Positions 27,364 through 36,044 of a DNA stretch of 64,000 nt are shown here, one piece after another (the first letter of the stretch is position 1; each line of letters starts with the position of its first letter). Position numbers and translations under genes: made by a program. Below the pieces are notes generated by a model that was given only the letters and a program-made list of their open reading frames with translations, did no database searches and was not told where the DNA came from. This stretch comes from Chryseobacterium taeanense. Lineage in GTDB: Bacteria; Bacteroidota; Bacteroidia; Flavobacteriales; Weeksellaceae. The DNA is taken from positions 186,001 through 250,000 of the forward strand of contig NZ_FNDW01000006.1 in assembly GCF_900099685.1 (NCBI RefSeq), given 5' to 3'.

Positions 27364-28274
27364 TAGGCCGTATTAATATTTCTTGGATGATAAGTCAGAA
27401 TGACATCCCGAAGCTCTTCTGTTTTCAGGTGTGTATAGACTTCCGTTGTTGTAATGCTGGAATGCCCCAACATTTCCTGAATAAAACGAAGGTCTGCACC
27501 GTTTTGCAGAAGATGTGTCGCAAAAGAATGCCTGAAAGTGTGAGGCGATATTTTCTTGCTCACCCCCGCCTTGTCCGTCAGTTCTTTTATGATTAAAAAA
27601 ACAATAACTCTTGACATGGATGTTCCTCTGCTATTCAGGAAAAGAGTATCTTCATGCTTTTTATTCACTTTCACTTTAGAACGTACCTCTGCAATATAAT
27701 TTTGAAGCAATCGGGCGGTATAATCGGCTAAGGGAACGAAACGTGTTTTATTTCCTTTTCCTAATATTTTAATGTAATGCTCTCTGAAGTTGACGTTGGA
27801 GATTTTCAGGTCTATAAGTTCTGAAACGCGCAGACCACATCCATAAAGTACTTCAATAATACATTGATTTCTCTTTCCGAGATCAGAATTCAGCTCAATG
27901 GCACCGATGATTTTATTGATATCAGGAAGGCTCAATGTATCAGGGAGATAAAGCCCAAGCTTTGGTCCTTCAAGCAAAGTAGCCGGATTGTCTTCGCGAA
28001 ATTCATCTTCCACAAGATATTTGAAAAATGCTTTCAATGAAGATATCCATCTGGCCTGAGACCGTTCGCTGAATTTTTGTTTGGAAAGGTTAAAGATATA
28101 TTCCTGCAGATTTTCGTAAGCAATGGTATCCGGGCCAATATTTTCCAGATCTGCTTCTGCATATTCTTTTAGTTTTTTGATATCCCGAATGTACGCGTCG
28201 AGAGTGTTTTCTGAAAAATTTCTTTCAAAACGAAGAAAGATTTCAAAATCCTTAATTTTTTCATCCCAAGTCAT
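27363..28274 (-). CDS. xerD: Site-specific tyrosine recombinase XerD
   Basis: 303 aa. The N-terminal SAM-like DNA-binding domain covers residues 1-~95. The catalytic domain has Arg149 (GCGLRVSEL), Lys173, His245 and Arg248 (HTFRHSF), His271 (GHSS) and nucleophile Tyr280 (EVYTH). XerCD resolves chromosome dimers at dif and cooperates with FtsK. The Xer-length protein and the housekeeping neighbours (dCMP deaminase, Nudix) argue against a mobile-element integrase. Its ATG lies 7 bp after the dCMP deaminase stop. Confidence 0.95.
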   Translation of the reverse strand: MTWDEKIKDFEIFLRFERNFSENTLDAYIRDIKKLKEYAEADLENIGPDTIAYENLQEYIFNLSKQKFSERSQARWISSLKAFFKYLVEDEFREDNPATLLEGPKLGLYLPDTLSLPDINKIIGAIELNSDLGKRNQCIIEVLYGCGLRVSELIDLKISNVNFREHYIKILGKGNKTRFVPLADYTARLLQNYIAEVRSKVKVNKKHEDTLFLNSRGTSMSRVIVFLIIKELTDKAGVSKKISPHTFRHSFATHLLQNGADLRFIQEMLGHSSITTTEVYTHLKTEELRDVILTYHPRNINTA

Positions 28275-28280
28275 GTTGTG

Positions 28281-28703
28281 TTATTTTTTTAGTTCACAGT
28301 CCGAAATTTGTTCTATTTCAATTCCATGGTTTTTTAAAAATGATATCCCATCGTCGTCCGAATACTCATTAATATACACAAGCCTGGTAATTCCTGCCTG
28401 AAGAATCAGTTTGCTGCATTCTTTACACGGAGAGAGCGTTAAATACAGCGTGGCTCCTTTTGCAGATTGTGTGGAAGCAGTCAGTTTTAAAATAGCATTG
28501 GCTTCTGCATGGAGTACATACCAGTGTGTTTTTCCTTCATTGTCCTCGCAGCAGTTTTCAAATCCTGAAGGAGTACCATTATAACCATCTGAAATAATCA
28601 TCCTATCTTTTACGATAAGAGCTCCTACCTGCTTTCGTTTACAGTAGGAAAGTTTTGCCCATTCCTGAGCCATCTTTAGATAAGCTTTGTCAAACTTATT
28701 CAT
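28281..28703 (-). CDS. dCMP/cytidine deaminase family protein
   Basis: 140 aa. The zinc-dependent deaminase signature is complete: His65-Ala-Glu67 in VLHAEANAI and Cys93/Cys96 in SPCKECSKL. The family deaminates dCMP to dUMP for thymidylate synthesis; some members are ComE-type. It is the first gene of a unit with xerD and the Nudix hydrolase, only 7 bp upstream of xerD. Confidence 0.93.
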   Translation of the reverse strand: MNKFDKAYLKMAQEWAKLSYCKRKQVGALIVKDRMIISDGYNGTPSGFENCCEDNEGKTHWYVLHAEANAILKLTASTQSAKGATLYLTLSPCKECSKLILQAGITRLVYINEYSDDDGISFLKNHGIEIEQISDCELKK

Positions 28704-28751
28704 ACAGCAGCATTGATTTTCGAAATAATTTTGTATTAAGGATAATTGAGG

Positions 28752-29519
28752 TTAGAAGTTAGGTTTTCTCTTTTCTAAAAAAGCGGAAACTCCTTCTTTT
28801 TTATCGTCCAGGTCAAAAAGCTCTCCGAAATATCTGATCTCGGTTTCAAAGCCTTTGTCTGTGTCCGACAGGTTAACAGCATGAATTGCTTTAGATATTG
28901 CCATTGGGGAATTTCGGGCAATAATGTTTGCTAATTCTCGTGTTTTAGTTAATAATTCTTCAATAGGGTACACTTCATTCACCAGCCCGATTTCCTTTGC
29001 TCTCTGTGCAGGAATCATTTTGGCAGAGAAGATCATTTCATTGGCAATACCTTTTCCTACAAGCTTCGGAAGCCTTTGGGTTCCACCGTAGCCAGGAATT
29101 AATCCTAACGTTACTTCCGGAAGACCTAATTTAGCATTTTCCGATGCATATCTGATATGGCACGCCATGGCAAGCTCCAGACCTCCGCCTAATGCAAAAC
29201 CGTTTACGGCTGCAATCACAGGCTTGGTCATATTCTCTATTTTATTGAATAATGAGTTTTGTCCGTTCCTGGCAAGTTCCTCTGCTTTTTCCTGTCCGAA
29301 ATCACTGAATTCTTTAATGTCAGCTCCTGCAACAAAAGACTTTTCGCCACTTCCTGTAAGGATGATGACTCTGCAGGTTGCGTCAGAGTTTAATTCATCC
29401 AAGGCAGAACTGATTTCACTGATCGTCTTTGCATTTAATGCATTTAAACTTTCAGGGCGGTTTATTGTAATGATAGAGATTTTATCTTCTTTATCTAATA
29501 ATATATTTTCGTAACCCAT
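28752..29519 (-). CDS. Enoyl-CoA hydratase/isomerase family protein
   Basis: 255 aa from the ATG at 29519; a longer frame reaching 29549 is in the 5' flank and adds 10 unconserved residues. The crotonase fold signatures are SFVAGADIKEF (oxyanion region) and GGGLELAMACHIRYASENAKLGLPEV with the catalytic Glu in LGLPE and the GYGGTQRLPKLVG helix. It hydrates enoyl-CoA in fatty-acid beta-oxidation or a related pathway. It stands next to catalase on the same strand, with a terminator between. Confidence 0.93.
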   Translation of the reverse strand: MGYENILLDKEDKISIITINRPESLNALNAKTISEISSALDELNSDATCRVIILTGSGEKSFVAGADIKEFSDFGQEKAEELARNGQNSLFNKIENMTKPVIAAVNGFALGGGLELAMACHIRYASENAKLGLPEVTLGLIPGYGGTQRLPKLVGKGIANEMIFSAKMIPAQRAKEIGLVNEVYPIEELLTKTRELANIIARNSPMAISKAIHAVNLSDTDKGFETEIRYFGELFDLDDKKEGVSAFLEKRKPNF

Positions 29520-29565
29520 TTTTCCACTATAAAATATTATCTTGTGCAAATTATAAATTTTTTAC

Positions 29566-29601
29566 AAAAAAAAAGGAAAAATCTTGCTTTTTTTTCCTTT
29601 T
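29566..29601 (-). terminator. Terminator after katA
   Basis: AAAAGGAAAAA (29571-29581) pairs with TTTTTCCTTTT (29591-29601). Read on the minus strand, the stem is followed by a run of T. Confidence 0.75.
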
Positions 29602-29629
29602 GATTGAAATTAGTGTTTTTTTGCGATGA

Positions 29630-31117
29630 TTATTTTGAATGATTCATCATATTGGCATCGATTACCACATTAAGCTGCGTGGCCACCTTCATGCCTAATT
29701 CAATATTAGCTCTGAAAAAATGACAGAGCTGACGGTTGATGATTTCATCTTTTTTAGGACCTGTGATTCCTTTCATGCTTCCTACAATATTATTCACGAG
29801 ATTTTGTCTGTCCTCCTGATTCATTGCTTTTGAATAGAGCAGTCCGGGTTGCGTATAATGATCGTCGTCATTTTCATTTCTGCTGTAGTTGGCAACATGG
29901 GCGCTGTCCAGCTCGTATTCGTAGTTTTTGTAAGATGCGTCAGGTTTAATGTCATCAAAACTATTGGGATGATAATTCGGTTTGTCCTGATAATGGCTGG
30001 AATCTGCCATGAAGCCGTCTCTCTGATAATTATTTACAGCGAACGGGCATCTGTTTACTTCCAGATGATGAGCATTAACGCCAACTCTATAACGGTGTGC
30101 ATCGGGATAGGAAAACAACCTTCCCTGAAGCATTTTATCCGGGGAAAAACTGATTCCGCTAATTAAATTGCTTGGTGAAAATGTAGATTGTTCAACGTGA
30201 GCAAAGTAGTTGACAGGAACTTCATTCAATTCCATTTCTCCGACTTCAATTAAAGGGAAATCGCTCTGGAACCAAACTTTTGTAATGTCGAAAGGATTCC
30301 ATCTGAAATCTCTTGCCTGCTCTTCCGTCATCACCTGAATGTACATCGTCCATTTCGGGAAATTTCCTTCTTCAATAGCGTTGCACATATCTTCCTGAGC
30401 AAAATCGGGATTTTCACCGGCCATTTTTACCGCTTCAGCATCCGTGAAATTCTTAATTCCCTGCTTTGTTTTCATGTGGAATTTTACCCAAACTCTTTCA
30501 TTTTTATCATTTATCATCGAAAAAGTATGAGACCCAAAACCGTGCATATGTCTGTATCCGTAAGGTGTTCCCCTGTCGGACATTAAGATTAAAACCTGGT
30601 GGAGAGATTCCGGATTAAGGCTCCAGAAATCCCACATCATGGTAGCGCTTTTCAGGTTGGTTTTCGGAACCCTCTTTTGAGTATGGATGAAATCAGGAAA
30701 TTTTTTGGCATCCTTAATAAAGAAAACAGGGGTGTTGTTTCCTACAAGATCCCAGTTTCCGTCTTCTGTATAAAATTTTAAAGCAAAACCTCTTGGATCT
30801 CTCGCAGTGTCCGCGCTTCCTTTCTCGCCGCCTACTGTAGAAAAACGGGCAAACATTCTGCATGAATTTCCAACTTTTGAAAATAATTTTGCTTTTGTAT
30901 ATTGGCTGATGTCATGCGTTACCGTGAATGTTCCGTAAGCGCCGGTTCCTTTAGCATGAACAATTCTTTCAGGGATTCTTTCTCTTACAAAATGAGCAAG
31001 ATTTTCCTGTAAAACGAAATCCTGCAATAATACCGGACCTCTTGGTCCTACTGTTTGCGAATCCTGATGCTCATAGTAAGGAGCGCCATTGCTTAACGTT
31101 AATTTTTTAGAATCCAT
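29630..31117 (-). CDS. katA: Catalase (clade 3, small subunit)
   Basis: 495 aa, typical of small-subunit clade 3 haem catalases that dismutate H2O2. The distal His54 (RIVHAKGTG), the Asn in GNNTPVFF (residues 127-128) and the proximal Tyr in RLFSYPDAHRYRVG are present. The gene is divergent from oxyR with 132 bp between the two start codons, which is the classic layout of an H2O2-responsive catalase. Confidence 0.97.
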   Translation of the reverse strand: MDSKKLTLSNGAPYYEHQDSQTVGPRGPVLLQDFVLQENLAHFVRERIPERIVHAKGTGAYGTFTVTHDISQYTKAKLFSKVGNSCRMFARFSTVGGEKGSADTARDPRGFALKFYTEDGNWDLVGNNTPVFFIKDAKKFPDFIHTQKRVPKTNLKSATMMWDFWSLNPESLHQVLILMSDRGTPYGYRHMHGFGSHTFSMINDKNERVWVKFHMKTKQGIKNFTDAEAVKMAGENPDFAQEDMCNAIEEGNFPKWTMYIQVMTEEQARDFRWNPFDITKVWFQSDFPLIEVGEMELNEVPVNYFAHVEQSTFSPSNLISGISFSPDKMLQGRLFSYPDAHRYRVGVNAHHLEVNRCPFAVNNYQRDGFMADSSHYQDKPNYHPNSFDDIKPDASYKNYEYELDSAHVANYSRNENDDDHYTQPGLLYSKAMNQEDRQNLVNNIVGSMKGITGPKKDEIINRQLCHFFRANIELGMKVATQLNVVIDANMMNHSK

Positions 31118-31137
31118 ATACTTATGATTTGTTTTGC

Positions 31138-31156
31138 TGATATTGAACTTGTATCA
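31138..31156. promoter_or_regulatory. Candidate OxyR/LysR operator (dyad)
   Basis: TGATA (31138-31142) and TATCA (31152-31156) form a perfect inverted repeat with 9 bp between, containing the T-N11-A core typical of LysR-family sites. It lies between katA and oxyR, downstream of the predicted katA start of transcription. Tentative. Confidence 0.3.
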
Positions 31157-31179
31157 GTTTATAATGACGTATTAAATAT

Positions 31180-31187
31180 CAAATTTA
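31180..31187 (-). promoter_or_regulatory. katA promoter (-7 box)
   Basis: On the minus strand TAAATTTG matches TAnnTTTG. A TTTG lies 16 bp upstream (31207-31204) and another 23 bp upstream (ending 31211), in or close to the -33 range. The implied leader is about 56 nt. Confidence 0.6.
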
Positions 31188-31221
31188 CTCTAATTTTTAA
31201 TTACAAATTGCAAAAACATTT

Positions 31222-31229
31222 TATCTTTG
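31222..31229 (+). promoter_or_regulatory. oxyR promoter (-7 box)
   Basis: TATCTTTG is a perfect -7 match. Transcription would start about 14 nt before the ATG at 31250, which supports that start over the longer open frame. Confidence 0.55.
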
Positions 31230-31249
31230 TCATAGATAATATTAATCAG

Positions 31250-32200
31250 ATGAACATTCAGCAATTGGAGTATCTTATCGCTGTAGATAAGTATAAACAT
31301 TTTGGTAAAGCAGCTCAGGCGTGCTTTATTACTCAGCCTACATTAAGTGCCATGATACAGAAATTTGAGGATGAACTGGATGTGAAGGTTTTCGACAGAA
31401 CCACGCATCCGATCCGAACCACTGATGTAGGGCTTCAGATTATCGATCAGGCCAAGGTGATTATAGAATCTGTCAATGAACTTAAAAATAAAGCCAATCT
31501 TTTAAATAATATTTTAGGAGGAACAATCAATGTAGGAATTATTCCTACCGTTTCTTCTTTCATTCTCCCAACGGAAATTTTTAAATTTCTGGAAGATAAT
31601 CCGAAAATTCAGATGAATGTAAAGGAAATGACAACGGATAATATTATTAAGGCTCTAAAATCCGGAGAACTGGATGCGGGAATTATTTCCACTCCTTATG
31701 ATTCTGCCGATGAGTTTTATCAGGATTTCCTGTTTAATGAAGAATTGATGATTTACAGCTCAGACACGGAAGCAAACAAGAAAAATACATATGTTGTTCC
31801 TGAAGATCTGAATGTTGAGAAAGTATGGTTGCTTGAAGAAGGAAACTGTCTGAGAAATCAGTTTGAAAATATTTGTCATTTAAAGGAAAATACATTAAAA
31901 CCTAAAAATCTGGATTTTCTTGCTTCCAATATTCAGACATTAGTTCATATGGTAGACAAAGTCGGCGGAATCAGTATTTTGCCGGAACTTGCGCTAAGCC
32001 AGCTTTCGGAACAGCAGAAAGAAAATGTTTTCAGGTTTAAAAAACCTTTCCCGTACAGAGAGATCAGCATTATCTATTATAAGCCTACATTCAAGCAGAA
32101 AATCATTGATGAATTATCGCATTCCATCCGTAGTTCATTAGAAAAAAAGCTTAATTATCACGAAAATCCAAAAGAATTCGTAAGCATAAAACCACAATAG
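31250..32200 (+). CDS. oxyR: LysR-family H2O2-sensing regulator OxyR
   Basis: 316 aa from the ATG at 31250 (the frame is open from 31124, but that part would add 42 residues with no LysR similarity and would overlap the promoters). The winged helix-turn-helix at residues ~1-60 (NIQQLEYLIAVDKYKHFGKAAQ) is followed by the effector domain. Redox cysteines are conserved: Cys200 in EEGNCLRNQ and Cys209 in ENICHL, spaced as Cys199 and Cys208 in E. coli OxyR. It should activate katA when oxidised. It is divergent from katA. Confidence 0.94.
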   Translation: MNIQQLEYLIAVDKYKHFGKAAQACFITQPTLSAMIQKFEDELDVKVFDRTTHPIRTTDVGLQIIDQAKVIIESVNELKNKANLLNNILGGTINVGIIPTVSSFILPTEIFKFLEDNPKIQMNVKEMTTDNIIKALKSGELDAGIISTPYDSADEFYQDFLFNEELMIYSSDTEANKKNTYVVPEDLNVEKVWLLEEGNCLRNQFENICHLKENTLKPKNLDFLASNIQTLVHMVDKVGGISILPELALSQLSEQQKENVFRFKKPFPYREISIIYYKPTFKQKIIDELSHSIRSSLEKKLNYHENPKEFVSIKPQ

Positions 32201-32264
32201 GTTTTTATTGCTAATGAGATTCTAAACTGCTAGTTTCAAGAAAATTATAATTAGTAAGCAAAAA

Positions 32265-32296
32265 TTTGAGTATTAAAAAAATAGTACTTAAATTTG
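32265..32296 (+). promoter_or_regulatory. metK promoter (-33 TTTG, -7 TAAATTTG)
   Basis: TTTG at 32265-32268 and TAAATTTG at 32289-32296 are spaced by 20 bp, an ideal Bacteroidetes promoter. Transcription would start near 32303, just before the riboswitch. Confidence 0.8.
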
Positions 32297-32307
32297 CCCA
32301 CGTTTAC

Positions 32308-32362
32308 GAACGAGGAAAAATTTGACCTGATTGCAACCTCTATAAAAAAATGCTAAAACAGT
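32308..32362 (+). promoter_or_regulatory. SAM-II-type riboswitch (metA motif) upstream of metK
   Basis: A GAGG (32312-32315)/CCTC (32337-32340) stem encloses a loop with TTTGACCTGATTGCAA, which matches the SAM-II loop pattern (TTTAACCGTATTGCA). An A-rich linker and GCTAAAA (32352-32358) follow, the usual pseudoknot strand. The P1 stem is short. SAM-II is known from alphaproteobacteria and Bacteroidetes and shuts off SAM or methionine genes when S-adenosylmethionine is high. Confidence 0.8.
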
Positions 32363-32436
32363 ATTTCTTTTTAGCCCTTTCGACAATTATTCTTATTTTT
32401 CTTCGTGAATGTTAATCTTTAAAACAATAGAGTAAT

Positions 32437-33717
32437 ATGTCTTATTTATTTACGTCTGAATCCGTTTCAGAAGGACATCCGGATAAAATTGCCGATCAGA
32501 TCTCTGATGCATTAATCGATCATTTTTTAGCATATGATAAATCTTCAAAAGTAGCTTGTGAAACGCTTGTTACGACTGGGCAGGTAGTGCTGGCGGGTGA
32601 AGTAAAATCAGATGCTTATCTTGATGTACAGACGATTGCAAGAGAAGTAATCAACGGAATTGGCTACACGAAAGGAGAGTATATGTTCAATGGAGATTCT
32701 TGCGGGGTGATTTCAGCGATTCATGAGCAGTCTCCAGATATCAACCAGGGGGTTGACAGAGCGGTGGATAATGAGTCTTTTGAAGCAAAGGCCAATGCAC
32801 AGGGAGCCGGTGACCAGGGAATGATGTTTGGGTATGCCACGAATGAAACGGCTAACTATATGCCTTTAGCGCTTGATCTTGCCCATACAATTCTTAAAGA
32901 ACTTTCTGCGATCAGAAGAGAAGATTCTGATATTAAATATCTTCGTCCGGATGCGAAAAGTCAGGTAACGATTGAATATTCTGACGATCACAAACCGGTA
33001 AGAATAGATTCCATCGTTGTTTCTACCCAGCATGATGATTTCGGGACTGAAGAAGAAATGCTTAACAAAATTAGAGAAGACATTAAAAATATTCTGATTC
33101 CAAGAGTAGTAGCTTTACAGTCTGATGAAATTAAAACTTTATTCAACGACCAAATTAAATATCACATTAATCCTACCGGAAAATTTGTAATTGGTGGTCC
33201 TCACGGAGATACAGGTCTTACAGGAAGAAAAATCATTGTAGATACTTACGGTGGAAAAGGAGCTCACGGTGGTGGTGCTTTCTCAGGAAAAGATCCTTCA
33301 AAAGTAGACAGAAGTGCCGCATATGCGACAAGACATATTGCCAAGAACTTAGTAGCTGCAGGTGTTGCAGATGAAGTTTTGGTACAGGTTTCTTATGCGA
33401 TCGGTGTTGCTGAACCTTGCGGTTTATACATCAATACTTATGGAACTGCGAAAGTTGATCTACATGATGGAGTCATTGCGAAGAAAGTTTCTGAGATTTT
33501 TGACCTCAGACCTTACGCTATCGAGCAAAACCTTAAATTGAGAAATCCAATTTACCAGGAGACGGCTTCTTACGGACATATGGGGAAAGAACATTATGTA
33601 GCAGATAAAACGTTCAATAAAGGACAGAAAAATGAGCTTACGCTTACTGATTTAGAGTTCTTTACCTGGGAGAAATTAGATAAAGTGGAGGAGATTAAAG
33701 CTTCTTTCGGAATTTAA
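32437..33717 (+). CDS. metK: S-adenosylmethionine synthetase
   Basis: 426 aa, the expected length for bacterial MetK, which makes SAM from methionine and ATP. Hallmarks are [13 protein letters not shown] at the N-terminus, [12 protein letters not shown] in the middle and [19 protein letters not shown] towards the C-terminus. Control by a SAM-II-type riboswitch fits feedback by the product. A terminator follows. Confidence 0.97.
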   Translation: MSYLFTSESVSEGHPDKIADQISDALIDHFLAYDKSSKVACETLVTTGQVVLAGEVKSDAYLDVQTIAREVINGIGYTKGEYMFNGDSCGVISAIHEQSPDINQGVDRAVDNESFEAKANAQGAGDQGMMFGYATNETANYMPLALDLAHTILKELSAIRREDSDIKYLRPDAKSQVTIEYSDDHKPVRIDSIVVSTQHDDFGTEEEMLNKIREDIKNILIPRVVALQSDEIKTLFNDQIKYHINPTGKFVIGGPHGDTGLTGRKIIVDTYGGKGAHGGGAFSGKDPSKVDRSAAYATRHIAKNLVAAGVADEVLVQVSYAIGVAEPCGLYINTYGTAKVDLHDGVIAKKVSEIFDLRPYAIEQNLKLRNPIYQETASYGHMGKEHYVADKTFNKGQKNELTLTDLEFFTWEKLDKVEEIKASFGI

Positions 33718-33758
33718 TTTTTAAATTTATAATAAACTAAAACGTTTCATAATAAACC

Positions 33759-33791
33759 CTGCTTTATCTTTCCGGTAAAGCAGTTTTTTTT
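33759..33791 (+). terminator. Terminator after metK
   Basis: CTGCTTTA (33759-33766) pairs with TAAAGCAG (33776-33783), followed by T8. Confidence 0.9.
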
Positions 33792-33815
33792 AATTTTACG
33801 ATTAAATAAATTAAA

Positions 33816-34307
33816 ATGATAAACACCAGATTTGCAATCACAATCCTTTCTATATTTTTCTTTGGCATTTTTACAAAAGCGCAACTTACTGTCCATAAAA
33901 TGATAACCGTCGGTTATACTTATCAAAACCAGAGTTTCGGTGAAGCAGGAGGAAAACTTCTTTTTCTAAAAAATGATGACGTTATCTACAGATTGGGCGG
34001 TTCTGCTTTAATGGGTTCTGCCAATTCAAAATTTGCCATCATGCCGAAAGTTTCTACTGATGTTTTATTGAATTTTCAAAAAAATGTAGATTTTTATCAT
34101 TCTTATTATTTCCTGATTGGAGCGGAAGGCACCAATAAATATGTAGCTCCAAAAGTGGGCTTTACTCTTTTTGGGATGCTTGACCTCACAGGCGGCTATG
34201 CTTTTCCGATAGGAGACAACGGAATTAATGGCAAAGAATTAAAAGGACTGAATATTAATTTTACACTAAATATCCCTACTGTGTTCATTCACGATATGTT
34301 TAAATGA
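33816..34307 (+). CDS. Hypothetical exported protein, possible small beta-barrel
   Basis: 163 aa. A signal peptide (to about FTKAQ) precedes alternating short strands rich in Gly and aromatic residues (YTYQNQSFGEAGGKLLF, YYFLIGAEG, VGFTLFGMLDLTGGYAF), which suggests an outer-membrane barrel or a related beta-rich fold. There is no recognised family or motif. Moderately confident that it is a real gene because of the signal peptide and codon pattern. Confidence 0.65.
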   Translation: MINTRFAITILSIFFFGIFTKAQLTVHKMITVGYTYQNQSFGEAGGKLLFLKNDDVIYRLGGSALMGSANSKFAIMPKVSTDVLLNFQKNVDFYHSYYFLIGAEGTNKYVAPKVGFTLFGMLDLTGGYAFPIGDNGINGKELKGLNINFTLNIPTVFIHDMFK

Positions 34308-34502
34308 TTTTTTTTAAATTTTTCTCTTAAAAATTTAATAATAGGTTAACAGTTATTAAAAAATTATTATATTTACATCATTAAAAATTGTATCCGCCTA
34401 TTGATTAGACTTTACTCTGAAGAATTGTTTTGTATTTACAGCTGAAGCCAGGTAAAAAATCTGGAAAGTAATTTATCAGCAAAAATATTATTGAGAAGAG
34501 TT

Positions 34503-35093
34503 ATGAAATCAAAATCGGATAGTTTACTAATTTCCCTTTACCAAAAAGGAGACGAAGAGGCGTTGTCTACCCTTATTCACCGCCATCAGAGAGAACTGTT
34601 TACATTCATTTTTTACAAAATTAATGATGAAGATCTGGCAAACGATGTTTTTCAGGATACCTTTATGAAAATTATCGTTATGCTGAAAGAAGGACGTTAC
34701 AACGAAGAAGGAAAGTTCATTCTATGGGCAAAGAGAATTGCCTATAATCTTATTATCGACCATTTCAGGGCAAAAGCAAAAAATATTAAAGTTTCAGAAA
34801 CAACTTTTGAGACAGACGAATATTCTGTTTTTGATCTATTGAGAGAGCCATCTGAGAATATTGAGGATCAGCTGGTGACCAACCAGATTCAGGAAGACTT
34901 ATTAAAAATGCTTCAATTTCTGCCTGAAAATCAGCAGGAAGTAATAAAGTTAAGATTTTTTGACGGACTAAGTTTTAAAGAAATCGCAGATCATACCGAT
35001 ATGAGTATCAATACTACATTGGGAAGAGTGCGGTATGCACTTATCAACCTGAGAAAAATCATGGATGAAAAACATATTGTCTTGACACGATAG
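34503..35093 (+). CDS. ECF-type RNA polymerase sigma factor
   Basis: 196 aa from the ATG at 34503 (a TTG at 34491 adds 4 residues). Region 2 covers about residues 10-80 (QRELFTFIFYKINDEDLANDVFQDTFMKI) and region 4 about 130-190 (LPENQQEVIKLRFFDGLSFKEIADHT). No anti-sigma factor gene is adjacent; the next gene is a 44-aa ORF of unknown function. The trigger cannot be told from sequence. Confidence 0.93.
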   Translation: MKSKSDSLLISLYQKGDEEALSTLIHRHQRELFTFIFYKINDEDLANDVFQDTFMKIIVMLKEGRYNEEGKFILWAKRIAYNLIIDHFRAKAKNIKVSETTFETDEYSVFDLLREPSENIEDQLVTNQIQEDLLKMLQFLPENQQEVIKLRFFDGLSFKEIADHTDMSINTTLGRVRYALINLRKIMDEKHIVLTR

Positions 35094-35142
35094 ATAATAA
35101 TTTCGGAAAATTCTCGTTTTAAGGAAAAACATTTAATCGCCT

Positions 35143-35277
35143 ATGAGAAAAAATGATTCCTTAAAAGTGAAAACTTTGAAACCAAAAAAACAAACGATTG
35201 AGTTTCTGCTCAATTATTCGAAGAATCTTGAGGTTGTGAAAACCAAGAGCAAGAATTATCTGATTTCCAAAAATTAA
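35143..35277 (+). CDS. Small hypothetical protein (44 aa) after the sigma factor
   Basis: An ATG-started frame of 44 codons with a basic, Lys-rich product (RKNDSLKVKTLKPKK at the start, NYLISKN at the end). It lies 49 bp after the sigma factor stop on the same strand. No family is recognised. It could be a small regulator of the sigma factor, but that is only a positional guess. Confidence 0.5.
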   Translation: MRKNDSLKVKTLKPKKQTIEFLLNYSKNLEVVKTKSKNYLISKN

Positions 35278-35294
35278 AATTAATTTTGTGCTGT

Positions 35295-35990
35295 ATGAAA
35301 ATTCAGCACATTTTTTTTGATCTCGACAATACACTCTGGGATCATCGCAGAAATGCTTATCTGACGATTAAAAGTCTTTTTGAGAAAGAAGAAATTGCCT
35401 TAAAATATAATATTGAATTTGAACAGTTTCATGCCGTTTATCACGGAATCAATGAAAAACTTTGGGAAGATATACGAGATGGAATTATTGATAAGGAATA
35501 TTTAAGAAAGCATCGTTTTTATGATACGTTTAAACATTTCGATGTTGATGATGAAGAATTGTCAATTTATTTTGAAGAACATTTTTTAGATAAAATACTT
35601 AATCATAATGAATTGGTTGAAGGAGCAGAATATATTTTGGAATATCTTAAAACCAAAGATTATACATTGCATATTATTTCCAATGGCTTTAAAGAAGTAA
35701 CAGAACGAAAATGCATTTTGTCAGGAATAGCTCAATACTTTCAGACTATTACGAGTGCTGATTCTGTTGGCGTAAGAAAACCCAAACCTGAAATTTTTGA
35801 ATATTCTCTCAAGCTTGCAGGTGCATCAAAAGAGGAAAGTTTGTTTATAGGAGATGACTGGATCGCTGATGTTATTGGCGCGCAGAATTTTGGAATGGAT
35901 GTTATTTTCTTTGATGCTTTACATGAAAACAGGGAAGGGCAAGGACTAAAAGTGATTAAGCATCTTTTACAATTAAAAGAGTATTTATAA
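35295..35990 (+). CDS. HAD-family phosphatase (YjjG-like)
   Basis: 231 aa from the ATG at 35295 (an in-frame TTG at 35286 adds 3 residues). HAD motifs: FDLDNTLWDH (motif I, nucleophile Asp), ISNGF (motif II, Ser/Thr), KPKPEIF (motif III, Lys) and GDDWIADVIGAQ (motif IV, acidic pair). The cap is the C1 type. YjjG-like members hydrolyse non-canonical nucleotides, so house-cleaning is a plausible role. The stop codon runs directly into a perfect palindrome. Confidence 0.9.
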   Translation: MKIQHIFFDLDNTLWDHRRNAYLTIKSLFEKEEIALKYNIEFEQFHAVYHGINEKLWEDIRDGIIDKEYLRKHRFYDTFKHFDVDDEELSIYFEEHFLDKILNHNELVEGAEYILEYLKTKDYTLHIISNGFKEVTERKCILSGIAQYFQTITSADSVGVRKPKPEIFEYSLKLAGASKEESLFIGDDWIADVIGAQNFGMDVIFFDALHENREGQGLKVIKHLLQLKEYL

Positions 35991-36026
35991 TATTTTCGGC
36001 GGCACCTTTGGTGCCGCCGAAAATAT
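35990..36026. terminator. Perfect 17-bp palindrome, bidirectional terminator
   Basis: 35990-36006 and 36010-36026 are exact reverse complements around a TTT loop, GC-rich in the inner part and A/T-rich at the ends. It separates the convergent HAD and trpS genes, and its first base is the last base of the HAD stop codon. Confidence 0.8.
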
Positions 36027-36044
36027 ACTATCTGGCTCAAGAAA

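Noticed and set aside
27363..28274. XerD as a mobile-element integrase
   Set aside because: Length, catalytic residues and housekeeping neighbours match chromosomal XerD; no attachment sites or phage genes are near.
31124..31249. N-terminal extension of OxyR
   Set aside because: The frame is open here, but the family starts at the helix-turn-helix encoded from 31250 and the extension would cover both promoters.
32308..32362. SAM-I (S box) riboswitch before metK
   Set aside because: The four-way junction motifs of SAM-I are absent, whereas the SAM-II pattern fits.
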